A stretch of 64,000 nucleotides of DNA, taken from Ruania rhizosphaerae (GTDB lineage Bacteria; Actinomycetota; Actinomycetes; Actinomycetales; Beutenbergiaceae). Below are positions 26,440 to 35,655 of this stretch, in pieces. The translations under genes were made by a program, and so were the position numbers. The notes beneath the pieces were generated by a model, which was not told where the DNA came from, did no database searches, and worked only from the letters and a program-made list of their open reading frames with translations. How positions within the stretch are numbered: position 1 is the first letter of the stretch; each line of letters opens with the position of its first letter. The stretch spans positions 1 to 64,000 of the forward strand of contig NZ_VSMB01000005.1 in assembly GCF_009805705.1 (NCBI RefSeq). Direction: 5' to 3'.

Positions 26440-27323
26440 CTCGTTGCCTCCACCTGGGCGTGCCGCCACAGATGATGGGCAGCATAGGTGCGCCACGGCG
26501 AGAACCCCGCGCCGCGCGTGTCCACGGAACCGTCGCTGAGGGTCTCGGCCGCCCTCCGCAGCACGAGGTCGGTCCCGCAGTACGCGTCCGGATCGCCGAG
26601 GGCCCGCATCCGGACGTACTGTGCCGTCCACGGTCCGATCCCGGGGACTGCGAGTAGGCCCGCTTCGGCCGCGTCAGCGCCGGCTGCGTTGTCCAGGTCC
26701 AGTCCGTCCAGCACCGCACCGGCCAGGGAATGCACTGCCCGACGGCGCCCGGCCGGCATTCGCAGCACGCTCTCTTCTGGCCCGGCTCCCGTGCCGATGC
26801 CGGCGACCTGGGCCGGCGTCGGGAACAGGTGTGTCACCTCACCCACCGGGTCTGTCAATGGCGAGCCCACCGCAGCCACCAGGCGAGCAGTGTGGGTACG
26901 CGCCGCCGTCAATGAGACCTGCTGAGCGAGCACCGCCCGCAGCGCTGTCTCGAAACCCCCGGGATGCTGCGGCGCTCGCAGACCTGGCCGGGCCTGCACC
27001 AGCGGCCCTAGCCAGGGATGACCACCGAGCCCGTCCAGCACCTGCGCTGGGTCCCGGTCCAGATCGGCCGTGCGTCGCAGTAGTGACTCGGCCTCAGCCT
27101 GGTCGGTTGTCCTGCTCAGGTATACCCGCCCCCGGAGGTGGGTGCCGCCGTCGGGGCGGTGGAGCTCGAGCACCCCCGGACCCGAGGTGAGGTGCACTGC
27201 CCGGCGGTACCGGACGCCGTCGAGGGTCTCCACCCCGGTGACCGTGCGCGCCGCGAGGTAGTCCCAGAGTGCCTCCCCGTCCAGGGGAGGGGTGAACGGC
27301 AGTGCCACCTCGACCGAGTGCAT
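26436..27323 (-). CDS. alkA: DNA-3-methyladenine glycosylase II (AlkA family)
   Basis: The 295-residue protein removes alkylated bases such as 3-methyladenine. It has the N-terminal AlkA beta domain (about 1-85) and the helix-hairpin-helix glycosylase domain: LAQQVSLTAARTHTARL, then LLAVPGIGPWTAQYVRMRAL with the catalytic Asp in the following CGTDLVLRR. No Ada-type regulatory domain is fused to it. CACGAT lies 6 nt before the ATG and may be a leaderless -10. It is the first gene of the alkA-ogt pair. Confidence 0.9.
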   Translation of the reverse strand: MHSVEVALPFTPPLDGEALWDYLAARTVTGVETLDGVRYRRAVHLTSGPGVLELHRPDGGTHLRGRVYLSRTTDQAEAESLLRRTADLDRDPAQVLDGLGGHPWLGPLVQARPGLRAPQHPGGFETALRAVLAQQVSLTAARTHTARLVAAVGSPLTDPVGEVTHLFPTPAQVAGIGTGAGPEESVLRMPAGRRRAVHSLAGAVLDGLDLDNAAGADAAEAGLLAVPGIGPWTAQYVRMRALGDPDAYCGTDLVLRRAAETLSDGSVDTRGAGFSPWRTYAAHHLWRHAQVEATR

Positions 27324-27407
27324 GCCTGCATCGTGTCACCCGGGTGCGACACCCGTTCCGGCGCCCTCCGCACCGCGTCGAAGGGAGCGAACGTCACCTC
27401 CCGTCGC

Positions 27408-27413
27408 TAGACT
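27408..27413 (+). promoter_or_regulatory. -10 element TAGACT, leaderless cysS promoter
   Basis: TAGACT ends 6 nt before GTG 27420. The cysS protein homology begins at that GTG, so sequence and start agree. Confidence 0.6.
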
Positions 27414-27419
27414 CTCCGG

Positions 27420-28850
27420 GTGACTGTTCGCCTGCATGATTCCGCCACTCGCGAGGTTCGTGACCTCGCGCCCCGACGACCGGGCCATGTGGGGATCTAC
27501 CTGTGCGGTGCGACCGTCCAGGGGGCTCCCCACATCGGGCACCTGCGCTCGGCGATCGCCTTCGACATCCTGGTGCGCTGGCTGCGCCGATCGGGCCTTG
27601 AGGTGACCCTGATCCGCAACGTGACCGACATCGACGACAAGATTCTCGTCAAGTCGGCCGAGGCGGACGTGCCGTGGTGGGCCTGGGCGCACCGGTTCGA
27701 GCGGGAGTTCGCTGCCGCCTACGCCGCGCTCGGGGTCCTCCCGCCCACCTACGAGCCGCGCGCCACCGGCCATGTCCCGGAGATGATCGAGCTCATCGAC
27801 CGGCTGATCGAGCGCGGTCACGCGTACCGCGGCGCAGAGGGCAACGTCTACTTCGACGTGCACTCCTGGGGGAAGTACGGGGCTCTCACCCGGCAGTTGC
27901 TGGAGAATCTCTCCGTCGACGAGGACGAGGCCTCCGACAAGCGCGACCCGCGCGATTTCGCGCTCTGGAAGGCCACGAAGCCCACCGATCCCGACGGCGC
28001 CGCGTGGTCCACCCCGTGGGGTCGGGGCCGGCCCGGCTGGCACCTGGAGTGCTCGGCCATGGCCCGCAAGTATCTCGGTGAGGGCTTCGACATCCACGGC
28101 GGCGGGATCGACCTGCGCTTCCCGCACCACGAGAACGAACTCGCACAATCGCAGGCCGCCGGTTGGGACTTCACCGAGCTGTGGATGCACAACGCCTGGG
28201 TGACCGTAGGCGGGGAGAAGATGAGCAAGTCGCTCGGGAACTCCCTCACAGTGGACGCCGTGCTCGAACGCACGTCCCCTGTGGTGCTCCGCTACGCCCT
28301 CGGGGCTGTGCACTACCGCTCCACGCTGGAATTCACCGATGACACGCTCGCCGAGTCGGGTGCTGCATGGGATCGGATCGGCCAGTTCGTCACCCGAGCC
28401 GGTGAGCTCGCCGGCGTCGCCTCCGGCGAGGACGTCGCCAGCGCGCGGCTTCCCGAGGCGTTCAGCGCCGCCCTGGACGATGACCTCAACGTCTCCGCAG
28501 CGCTCGCCGTCGTGCACGAGCATGTCCGCCGCGGCAACACCGCCCTCGCCTCAGGTGAGGACGCCACTGTCGCCACCGAGGTGCTCGCCGTACGGGCGAT
28601 GCTGTCCGTGCTCGGTCTGGACCCGCTCGCCGAGCCATGGGCCGGTGAGGCGGCCCACGACGGCGGAGCTCACCATGCCCTGTCCGTTCTGGTCGAGGCT
28701 GTGCTCGCCGAACGAGCCGAGGCTCGTGCGGCCAAGGATTACCCCCGTGCCGATACGTTGCGGGACCGCCTCGCGGAGGCGGGAATCGTCGTCGAAGACT
28801 CTGCCGGCGGCGTCCGGTGGAGCGTGAAGGGTGGCACCCGTGGCCGGTAA
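27420..28850 (+). CDS. cysS: Cysteinyl-tRNA synthetase
   Basis: The 476-residue class I synthetase charges tRNA(Cys). It has the actinobacterial HIGH-region [18 protein letters not shown] with the zinc-binding Cys, the second zinc region [18 protein letters not shown], and the KMSKS motif [11 protein letters not shown], followed by the DALR-type C-terminal helical domain. The gene follows the ispDF cluster as in other Actinobacteria, which separates it from its mycothiol paralogue MshC. The end overlaps the start of rlmB. Confidence 0.95.
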   Translation: MTVRLHDSATREVRDLAPRRPGHVGIYLCGATVQGAPHIGHLRSAIAFDILVRWLRRSGLEVTLIRNVTDIDDKILVKSAEADVPWWAWAHRFEREFAAAYAALGVLPPTYEPRATGHVPEMIELIDRLIERGHAYRGAEGNVYFDVHSWGKYGALTRQLLENLSVDEDEASDKRDPRDFALWKATKPTDPDGAAWSTPWGRGRPGWHLECSAMARKYLGEGFDIHGGGIDLRFPHHENELAQSQAAGWDFTELWMHNAWVTVGGEKMSKSLGNSLTVDAVLERTSPVVLRYALGAVHYRSTLEFTDDTLAESGAAWDRIGQFVTRAGELAGVASGEDVASARLPEAFSAALDDDLNVSAALAVVHEHVRRGNTALASGEDATVATEVLAVRAMLSVLGLDPLAEPWAGEAAHDGGAHHALSVLVEAVLAERAEARAAKDYPRADTLRDRLAEAGIVVEDSAGGVRWSVKGGTRGR

Positions 28851-29805
28851 CTCGAAGCGTCCGGGGGCCGTGCGTAAGCCCGGCTCGAAGAAGGGCGCGC
28901 AGGTCGGAACAGGCGGGCACCGGCGCAAGGCGCTCGAGGGCAAGGGCCCGACGCCGAAGGCCGAGGATCGCCCGTACCACCCGGCGCACAAGCGCAAGGC
29001 GGCGGCCGAGCGTGCTGCCGGCAGGACAGCCGGGGGCGCTCGGAGGGGCCAGCGGGTGGCGAAGAGCCACGAGCTGGTCGTCGGCCGCAACTCGGTGGTG
29101 GAGGCGCTGCGCGCGCAGATCCCGGTGAGTGCCGTGTACCTCGCGGCTGGGATCGATGCCGACGACCGCACCCGGGAGATCGTGGCGGCCGTGGCGGCTC
29201 AGAACCTCCCGGTCAAGGAGATCCGCAAGCCGGAGCTCGATGCCATGACCGACCGGGCCGTGCACCAGGGCGTGGCCCTGGAGGTGCCCGCCTACTCCTA
29301 TGCCGATCCGGCAGATTTACTCGACATCGCGGCTGAGCGCGGCGATGCGCCGCTGATCGTCGCGCTGGATGGGATCACCGATCCGCGCAACCTGGGAGCC
29401 ACATTACGCTCGGCGGGAGCGTTCGGGGTGGACGGACTGGTGGTGCCCTCACGCCGCTCCGCCGGCGTGACGGCGACGGCGTGGAAGGTCTCCGCCGGTG
29501 CGGCTGCGCGGGTGCCGGTGGCTCGTGCGACGAACCTGGTGCGTGCGCTGCAGGACTACAAGAAGGCCGGGTGTTTCGTCGTCGGGCTGGATGGTCATGG
29601 CGAGACCCGGATCGGTGATCTGGAGCTGGCGACCGAGCCCCTGGTGGTGGTGCTGGGGTCGGAGGGGAAGGGCCTGAGCAGGCTCGTCCAGGAGACGTGC
29701 GACCTCGTGGTGTCCATCCCGATGGCAGCGGCCACCGAATCGCTCAACGCGGGTACCGCCGTCGGGATCGCGTTGTATGAGATCGCGCAGCGCCGGAATC
29801 GGTAG
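28840..29805 (+). CDS. rlmB: 23S rRNA (guanosine-2'-O-)methyltransferase RlmB (SpoU family)
   Basis: The 321-residue protein methylates the 2'-O of a guanosine in 23S rRNA. After a lysine/arginine-rich disordered N-terminus (about 1-70) comes the RNA-binding substrate domain (about 75-150) and the trefoil-knot SpoU domain with [32 protein letters not shown] and [19 protein letters not shown] 28840 gives the family-typical [18 protein letters not shown] start; GTG 28831 is also open. It overlaps the last 11 bp of cysS. Confidence 0.93.
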   Translation: MAGNSKRPGAVRKPGSKKGAQVGTGGHRRKALEGKGPTPKAEDRPYHPAHKRKAAAERAAGRTAGGARRGQRVAKSHELVVGRNSVVEALRAQIPVSAVYLAAGIDADDRTREIVAAVAAQNLPVKEIRKPELDAMTDRAVHQGVALEVPAYSYADPADLLDIAAERGDAPLIVALDGITDPRNLGATLRSAGAFGVDGLVVPSRRSAGVTATAWKVSAGAAARVPVARATNLVRALQDYKKAGCFVVGLDGHGETRIGDLELATEPLVVVLGSEGKGLSRLVQETCDLVVSIPMAAATESLNAGTAVGIALYEIAQRRNR

Positions 29806-29808
29806 GCT
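29803..29808 (+). promoter_or_regulatory. -10 element TAGGCT, leaderless promoter of the unknown gene at 29816
   Basis: TAGGCT lies 7 nt before ATG 29816, at the very end of rlmB. It supports transcription separate from cysS-rlmB. Confidence 0.55.
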
Positions 29809-29815
29809 CGGACAT

Positions 29816-31027
29816 ATGAGTACCTCGACGTCGTGGCACCGTTGTCAGGGACAGATCACGGCGCCGGAGCAGCAGGTGCTGCGGGCGGCCGGTTTCCTCG
29901 ACGGTGCCCTGGTGGTCGCGATCCTGGAGGCTGACCCGGAGGAGCCGACCACCGTCACTGTCACAGTCGCTACCGATGACGAGCAGCGGGTCGCCGTGCT
30001 GAACGAGTCCCTGACCTCGGTCATCCCCGGGCCGCCGCTGACCGAACTGGTCGAGGCGCTCGCCGCCGAGTGCCAAGGGCGCGCCCTCTTCGGTGATGTG
30101 ACGGCAGGTGACGATGATGACGACGAGGACCCGTTCGAACCGCATCTGGATATCGCGAGCGTCACCGAGCGTGCCGTGATCCTCACGCCGGCCACCGGTG
30201 AGGAGCTCGACGATCTGGCCACCGACGCCACGATGAGCGTGTACGCGCTCCCGCTGGTCGGCGGCTCGGCGGTGCTGGTCGAAGATGTCGCCGGGATCGA
30301 CGATCTGGGACTTCGCGAGGGACGCCTGCCGGCGGTCGTGCTCGAGCAGCGCACGGTGCGTGCCGCGCTCTGCGTGGTCGGTGCGAGCAGCGCGCAGCAC
30401 GTGTGGGGCCTGGAGCGAGCCACGATCCCCGACGGGCATCTTGCCGAGTCTTTCGCCGAGCAGGTACTCGGCCTGGACCTGCTCCTCGACCAGGTGGAGG
30501 AGGCGTGGCCGGGCGACCGTGCCCGGCTCCGCGCCGCTCTCCTGAGCGAGGTGCAGTTCGCGGACGTCCTCGGCTCGCTCGGCCTGGACGAGGAAGCCGT
30601 GCAGCTCACCCGGTTCCTCGAGGGGGAGACCACCGCCTCGGAGGTGGAGGGGGCGCAGCTCATCGAGCCACTGACCGTGTCCGAGCAGGTGCGCAGGCGT
30701 GCCCATGTGGCGGCCGAAGATGCCCGGCGGGCCGCCCACCAGGCCCGCGAGGACGCGCGCACACGTGCCCATCAGGCGGCCGAGGACGCCCGCACCGGGA
30801 TGACGGCCTTCGCGGATGCGGCCGAGGAGCCGGTACGCACCTGGGCGCCGTACGTCGTTGCCGGCGTCGAGACCGCGATCGGCGGGCTGATCTGGCACCG
30901 GGCCTCCCGCCCGGGCACCCGCCAGGGGTGGGCGATCGCCGGCAAGGTGACGGCGGGTGTGCTCTGGGGCGGCGCCGTCGCCAACGTGGTGGCAGCCGTG
31001 TGGCCGCGCGTGCGCGGCGAGCGCTGA
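29816..31027 (+). CDS. Unknown protein with hendecad repeats and C-terminal membrane segments
   Basis: I do not recognise this 403-residue protein. Residues ~1-280 are an acidic globular region with a D-rich loop (GDDDDDEDPF). Around residues 290-325 lie three consecutive 11-residue units of the form RAHxAxEDARx, which predict a long amphipathic helix or coiled coil. Two hydrophobic segments follow (about 343-360 and 372-392), ending in a basic tail. This suggests a protein tethered to the membrane at its C-terminus with a helical stalk. The start is set by TAGGCT 7 nt upstream. It is 10 bp after rlmB; no function is implied by context. Confidence 0.7.
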   Translation: MSTSTSWHRCQGQITAPEQQVLRAAGFLDGALVVAILEADPEEPTTVTVTVATDDEQRVAVLNESLTSVIPGPPLTELVEALAAECQGRALFGDVTAGDDDDDEDPFEPHLDIASVTERAVILTPATGEELDDLATDATMSVYALPLVGGSAVLVEDVAGIDDLGLREGRLPAVVLEQRTVRAALCVVGASSAQHVWGLERATIPDGHLAESFAEQVLGLDLLLDQVEEAWPGDRARLRAALLSEVQFADVLGSLGLDEEAVQLTRFLEGETTASEVEGAQLIEPLTVSEQVRRRAHVAAEDARRAAHQAREDARTRAHQAAEDARTGMTAFADAAEEPVRTWAPYVVAGVETAIGGLIWHRASRPGTRQGWAIAGKVTAGVLWGGAVANVVAAVWPRVRGER

Positions 31028-31041
31028 GCCGACTGCATCCG

Positions 31042-32040
31042 ATGGCCGTGACGATGCGCCAGGTGGCGAGCCATGCCGGGGTGTCGTTGAAGACGGTCTC
31101 GAACGTCGTGAACCAGTACGAGCACGTCAGCGCCTCGATGCGGGCCCGGGTGATGGCGGCGATCGACGAGCTGGGCTACCAGATGAACGTCACCGCTCGG
31201 AACCTCAGTACGGGCCGGACCGGCATGCTCGCACTCGCCGTACCGGAGCTGAGGCTGCCGTACTTCGCCGAGCTTGCCGATGCGGTGATGAGCGCCGCCG
31301 ACCGGCTCGGGTACACGGTGCTCATCGAGCCGACCACCGGTGATCCAGCCGGTGAGCTCGAGGTGCTCCGCAGCCCGCGGCGCAGTATGACCGATGGGCT
31401 CATCTACTCCCCGACAGCGCTGCGTGAGGCCGACGCCGCTGCGCTGGCGGTCGACTTCCCGATGGTGCTGCTGGGGGAGCGCTCACTACGCTCGGATGTG
31501 GACCATGTGGCCATGGCGAATGAGGCGGGCGGGACCATGCTCACCGAGCATCTGCTCGCGCGCGGGTGCCGCCGGATCGCACTGATCGGTGCGCACGACT
31601 CGGAGGTGGGTGCCGGCTCGCTGCGCGTGCGCGGTGTGCGCGGGGCGCTCGCCCGCGCCGGGCTGGATCCGGACGATCTCCCGTCGGCCGGTTCGCAACG
31701 ATGGTCGAGGGAAACCGGTCGGGCCGCCGTCGCCGAGTTGCTGGCCCGGGGGGAGAGGTTCGACGCGCTGGTGGCGCTCAACGATGCGATGGCGCTGGGG
31801 GCGATGCGCGCGCTGTGGGACGCCGGAGTGGACGTGCCCGGTGAGGTGCGGGTGGCCGGGTTCGACGACATCGAGGACTCGGGGTATGCGCGACCGTCAT
31901 TGACCACGGTGAATCCGGGCCGGGAGGAGATCGCACGCACGGCCGTCCGGCTGCTCGTCGATCGCATCGAGGGGCGAGCTGAGGCGGCCTCCGAGCATCA
32001 GGTTCCGGCCGAACTGGTGGTCCGCGAGTCCACCGGCTGA
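31042..32040 (+). CDS. LacI-family transcriptional regulator
   Basis: The 332-residue protein has an N-terminal LacI helix-turn-helix (MRQVASHAGVSLKTVSNVVN) and hinge, then a periplasmic-binding-protein-like sugar sensor domain. The conserved VAGFDDIEDSGYARPSLTTV and a C-terminal DRIEGRAEAA segment are typical. It directly precedes the sugar-binding lipoprotein gene, whose promoter carries a perfect palindromic operator, so it is the probable local repressor. ATG 31042 is 14 bp after the previous gene; no strong ribosome binding site is visible. Confidence 0.92.
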   Translation: MAVTMRQVASHAGVSLKTVSNVVNQYEHVSASMRARVMAAIDELGYQMNVTARNLSTGRTGMLALAVPELRLPYFAELADAVMSAADRLGYTVLIEPTTGDPAGELEVLRSPRRSMTDGLIYSPTALREADAAALAVDFPMVLLGERSLRSDVDHVAMANEAGGTMLTEHLLARGCRRIALIGAHDSEVGAGSLRVRGVRGALARAGLDPDDLPSAGSQRWSRETGRAAVAELLARGERFDALVALNDAMALGAMRALWDAGVDVPGEVRVAGFDDIEDSGYARPSLTTVNPGREEIARTAVRLLVDRIEGRAEAASEHQVPAELVVRESTG

Positions 32041-32061
32041 GAGATCGCCGGCGTGAGGGCC

Positions 32062-32105
32062 TTGACATCGCCGCTGCGGCGGGTCACCATTTACACCGGT
32101 GTAAA
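32062..32105 (+). promoter_or_regulatory. Promoter with perfect 16-bp LacI-type operator
   Basis: TTGACA at 32062-32067 is a consensus -35 element; the -10 is weak (CACCAT, 32085-32090). Immediately downstream, over the predicted transcription start, lies TTTACACCGGTGTAAA (32090-32105), a perfect palindrome with the central CG common in LacI-family operators. Repression by the upstream LacI protein is the simplest reading. Confidence 0.75.
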
Positions 32106-32152
32106 CCTCGAGTGACGAGCACGGCGCATCGGAGCGCCGGGATGGAGTCGAC

Positions 32153-33460
32153 ATGAGAACTGTCAGGAACGCACAGGTGTGGGGGGTGCTGGCGCTCGCC
32201 GGCCTGGTTGCACTGGCCGGATGCTCACGTGGAGGTGCCGCTGAGTCCACCGGAGACGACGGTGACGTCACCATCCGGTTCGCCTGGTGGGGTAACGATG
32301 AGCGTGCCGCCGTCACGAACGCGGCCGTGGACGCGTTCGAAGAAGCGAACCCGGGCATCGTCGTCGAGACCGAGTTCATCGACTTCAACTCCTACTTCGA
32401 CCGCCTCGCCACCGCGACCGCAGGCGGTGACGCTCCGGACGTCATCACGATGGGTGGGGCCTACCCGCGCGAGTACGGCGACCGCGGCGCGCTGCTCGAT
32501 CTGGCCGAGGTCTCCGAGTGGCTCGACCTCACCGAGATCGACGACAGTGCCCTCGCCAACGGCTACTTCAGCGACACCCAGTACGGGGTGCCGACCGGTG
32601 CCAACACCTTCGGTGCGATCATCAACCGGGACCTGTTCGCTGAGGCCGGCGTGCCGCTACCCGATGACGAGACATGGACCTGGGAGGACTACGCGGACCT
32701 CGCGGTGCAGATCAGCGAAGCCACCGGCGACGACACCTATGGCGCCCAGGACCCGACCGCGGCCGACATGCTGGACGCCTACCTTTATCAGCACACCGGG
32801 CAGGGCCTCTATACCGAGGAGGGAACACTCGCCGCACCTGCTGAGGTGATCGCTGACTGGTTCACCCTCACCACCACACTGCGAGACAGCGGCGGGACAC
32901 CCTCGGCCTCCCTCACCTCGGAGCTGAGCACCCAGACGGCGCCCGAGCAGAGTCTGCTCGGCCAAGGTCGCGCTGCCATGGGCTTCGGCTGGTCGAACAG
33001 TATCGGCGCCCTACGCGAGGCGTCCGGTGATGACATCGTGCCTGTGCGAGTTCCCGGGGATTCCGGTGAGCACGGTTCAGGCATGTGGCTGCAGGCCTCG
33101 CAGCTGTACACGATCAGCTCGGGAACCGAGCACCCGGAGGCGGCCGCGCGGCTCGTGGACTTCCTGGTCGGCAGCACCGAAGCGGCCGATCACATCGGCA
33201 CTGATCGGGGCATCCCGTCTCACCCTGAGATCCGCGAGCACCTTGCGTCCGCAGGGCTGGAGGAGAACACTCAGATCGAGTTCGACTTCATCGGGAGGGT
33301 GAGCGAGTTCGTGGACGGCCATTTCGTGATCGGGCCGACCGGCTCCACCGAGACCGCGCTGATCGTGGACCGGCTCAATGACGCGGTGCTCTTCGACGAG
33401 ATCACCCCTGAGCAGGCGGGCGAGCAGTTCGTGGACGAGGTCACGGAGGCCATCTCCTGA
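32153..33460 (+). CDS. ABC transporter sugar-binding lipoprotein (family 1)
   Basis: The 435-residue precursor has a lipoprotein signal with lipobox LAGC (Cys24) and a family 1 solute-binding fold: DVTIRFAWWGNDERA at the first strand, DAPDVITMGGAYPREYGD, and FGAIINRDLFAEAGVPLPDDETWTWEDY. It would capture an oligosaccharide outside the cell for an MsmX-type transporter. No permease genes follow; the next gene is a glycosidase. The UTR contains the LacI-type operator, and GGATGGAG precedes the ATG. Confidence 0.9.
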   Translation: MRTVRNAQVWGVLALAGLVALAGCSRGGAAESTGDDGDVTIRFAWWGNDERAAVTNAAVDAFEEANPGIVVETEFIDFNSYFDRLATATAGGDAPDVITMGGAYPREYGDRGALLDLAEVSEWLDLTEIDDSALANGYFSDTQYGVPTGANTFGAIINRDLFAEAGVPLPDDETWTWEDYADLAVQISEATGDDTYGAQDPTAADMLDAYLYQHTGQGLYTEEGTLAAPAEVIADWFTLTTTLRDSGGTPSASLTSELSTQTAPEQSLLGQGRAAMGFGWSNSIGALREASGDDIVPVRVPGDSGEHGSGMWLQASQLYTISSGTEHPEAAARLVDFLVGSTEAADHIGTDRGIPSHPEIREHLASAGLEENTQIEFDFIGRVSEFVDGHFVIGPTGSTETALIVDRLNDAVLFDEITPEQAGEQFVDEVTEAIS

Positions 33461-33470
33461 GAGCGCAGCA

Positions 33471-35549
33471 GTGAGCAGGATCGACCGGCGGGCGCTCGTC
33501 GAGCGGCACCGCATCGAGGTGGACGGCAGTGACCCCCGCTCGCCCCTGAGTGTGGGCAACGGGGAGCACTGCATCACCCTGGACGTGACCGGCACGCAGA
33601 CCCTGCCCGAGCACTATCCGGTGGCTGATCCTGCTGGAGGGCCCGACGGGACGCTGCTCGGGACGTTCACCCAGTGGGCCTGGCACTCGACGCCCCGCCC
33701 GCCGGGCGCCGACCTCGACGCCTTCCGTCGTACGTACGACACCGCACGCGGCCCGGTGCCCTACGTCGACGCGCCACCGCTGAGCCGCGACGACTCCGGC
33801 CTGGATCCTGCGCTGCTCTGGCTCCGGTCCAACCCGCACCGCCTGCACCTGTACCGGATCGGCTGGGTGCTGACCGACGGGTTCCGGCAGCCACACAGCG
33901 CTGAGATCGCCGGGCACCAGCAGCTCGACCTGTGGACCGGGACTGCGCGCTCCCAGGTGCGCCTGGCCGGCCATCCGCTCACGGTGCACACAGCATGCCA
34001 TCCGGTCCGGGACGCCGTCGGGTGGGTCGCCGACCTGCCTGCGGGCGCGGTGGCGCTGGAGCTGGAGCTCCCGTACGGATCCGAGGCGTGGAGCGGCGGA
34101 GCGGACTGGGAAAGTCCTGAGCGTCATCGCACCCGGCTGCGCCCTCGGGCGCGCGGCACCGAGGTGGTGCGCAGCCTGGACGGCGCCGACCACCATCGCC
34201 TGCGCCTCTGGCACGGACCGGAGCTCACCGTCAGACAGGTGGCCGAGCATCGCCTCCTCCTGGTTCCGTCCGGCGCGACGATCGACCTGGTGGTAGAGGT
34301 GCTGCCGATCGCGGCCCCGGTCGGCAGGCCCTTGACGGCGTCCGGTGTGCTGACCGCATCGGCACGGCACTGGCCGGGGTTCTGGAGGTCAGGTGGTGCC
34401 CTGGAGCTACACGGGTCGGATGATCCGCGGGCCGGGGAGTTGGAGCGGCGGGCCGTCCTCTCGCAGTACCTGACGGCGATCCACTGCGCCGGCTCGACGC
34501 CCCCGGCCGAGACGGGGCTGATGGTCAACAGCTGGCGCGGGCGCTTCCACCTGGAGATGCACTACTGGCATGCGGGCCACTTCCCGCTGTGGGGAAGGCC
34601 GCACCTGCTGGAACGCTCGATGCCCTGGTATCACCAGATGCTGGAGACGGCGCGGGGGATCGCCTCGGCACAGGGCTACGCCGGCGCCCGGTGGCCCAAG
34701 CAGGTCGCCCCTGACGGTCGTGAGAGTCCGAGCAACATCGGCCCGTTCCTGCTGTGGCAGCAACCGCACCCGATCCACCTCGCTGAGTTGCTGTACCGCG
34801 CGGGCTCGCCGAAGGTGGTCGAACGTCACGGTGAACTGGTCCTTGCCACTGCCGAGCTGATGGCTGATCTCGTGGAAGCCGGAACGGACGGGTACGCGCT
34901 CGGGCCGCCGCTGATACCGGCGCAGGAGTGCGACGCGGACCAGCGTGAGGTACTGCGGGATCCGCCGTTCGAGTTGGCCTACTGGCGTTGGGGGCTGGAG
35001 GTAGCGAACCGGTGGCGGGGCCATCTCGGTGTTCCGGCCGACCCGCGCTGGGCCGAGGTGGCCACCTGGATACGTCCCGCGCATGTGCGCGAGGGGGTCT
35101 ACGCGGCGGTGGGTGCACCGCCCTGGACCACACGCCGTGATCACCCCTCGCACCTCTACGCCCTCGGTGTGGTGCCCGACACCGGGTACGTGGATCGGGC
35201 GACGATGCTGCGGACTCTCAAGGACGTGCTTGCGGACTGGGATTGGGCGAGCACCTGGGGTTGGGACTATCCGGCCATGGCGATGACGGCCGCTCGTTTG
35301 GGGGAGCCGGGTCTCGCCGTCGATCTGCTGCTGGCCGACCGCCCGAAGAATGGCTACCTGCCCAACGGGCATAACTGGCAGACGGATTCGTTGCCGGCCT
35401 ACCTTCCGGGAAACGGGGCGCTGCTCACCGCCCTGGCGCTCATGGCCGACGGCTGGGATGGGGTGGACGGCACGGGCTCGTCTGCACCGGGTTTCCCGCA
35501 GAACGGGTCGTGGGTGGTGCGGCACGAGGGGCTGGTTCCGAGCCCATGA
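33471..35549 (+). CDS. Six-hairpin ((alpha/alpha)6) glycoside hydrolase-like protein
   Basis: This 692-residue protein starts at GTG 33471, 10 bp after the binding-protein gene. Residues ~1-300 are beta-rich; the C-terminal part shows features of (alpha/alpha)6-barrel glycosidases or phosphorylases: WRGRFHLEMHYWHAGHFPLW, GARWPKQVAPDGRESPSNIG, and near the end NGYLPNGHNWQ followed by LPAYLPGNGALLTALALM. The pattern recalls GH65/GH95 enzymes, but I cannot assign a family. There is no signal peptide, so it acts on imported sugar in the cytosol. Its place in the cluster suggests the transported oligosaccharide is its substrate. Confidence 0.7.
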   Translation: MSRIDRRALVERHRIEVDGSDPRSPLSVGNGEHCITLDVTGTQTLPEHYPVADPAGGPDGTLLGTFTQWAWHSTPRPPGADLDAFRRTYDTARGPVPYVDAPPLSRDDSGLDPALLWLRSNPHRLHLYRIGWVLTDGFRQPHSAEIAGHQQLDLWTGTARSQVRLAGHPLTVHTACHPVRDAVGWVADLPAGAVALELELPYGSEAWSGGADWESPERHRTRLRPRARGTEVVRSLDGADHHRLRLWHGPELTVRQVAEHRLLLVPSGATIDLVVEVLPIAAPVGRPLTASGVLTASARHWPGFWRSGGALELHGSDDPRAGELERRAVLSQYLTAIHCAGSTPPAETGLMVNSWRGRFHLEMHYWHAGHFPLWGRPHLLERSMPWYHQMLETARGIASAQGYAGARWPKQVAPDGRESPSNIGPFLLWQQPHPIHLAELLYRAGSPKVVERHGELVLATAELMADLVEAGTDGYALGPPLIPAQECDADQREVLRDPPFELAYWRWGLEVANRWRGHLGVPADPRWAEVATWIRPAHVREGVYAAVGAPPWTTRRDHPSHLYALGVVPDTGYVDRATMLRTLKDVLADWDWASTWGWDYPAMAMTAARLGEPGLAVDLLLADRPKNGYLPNGHNWQTDSLPAYLPGNGALLTALALMADGWDGVDGTGSSAPGFPQNGSWVVRHEGLVPSP

Positions 35550-35597
35550 GTGTGCCCTAGCCTGTGATGTACCGTTGCATCATCAGAAGAACGACGG

Positions 35598-35626
35598 TTG
35601 GTTGTTCGACGCAACATATCTAGACT
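35598..35626 (+). promoter_or_regulatory. Promoter upstream of the ThuA gene
   Basis: TTGGTT (35598-35603) and TAGACT (35621-35626) are separated by 17 nt, giving a predicted start near 35633 and a short leader with GAGGACGAGG just before ATG 35656. The surrounding 106-bp gap is AT-richer than the genes and contains GTTG...CAAC partial symmetry that may be an operator. Confidence 0.5.
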
Positions 35627-35655
35627 GTCGATAACCGTGACCTTCGAGGACGAGG

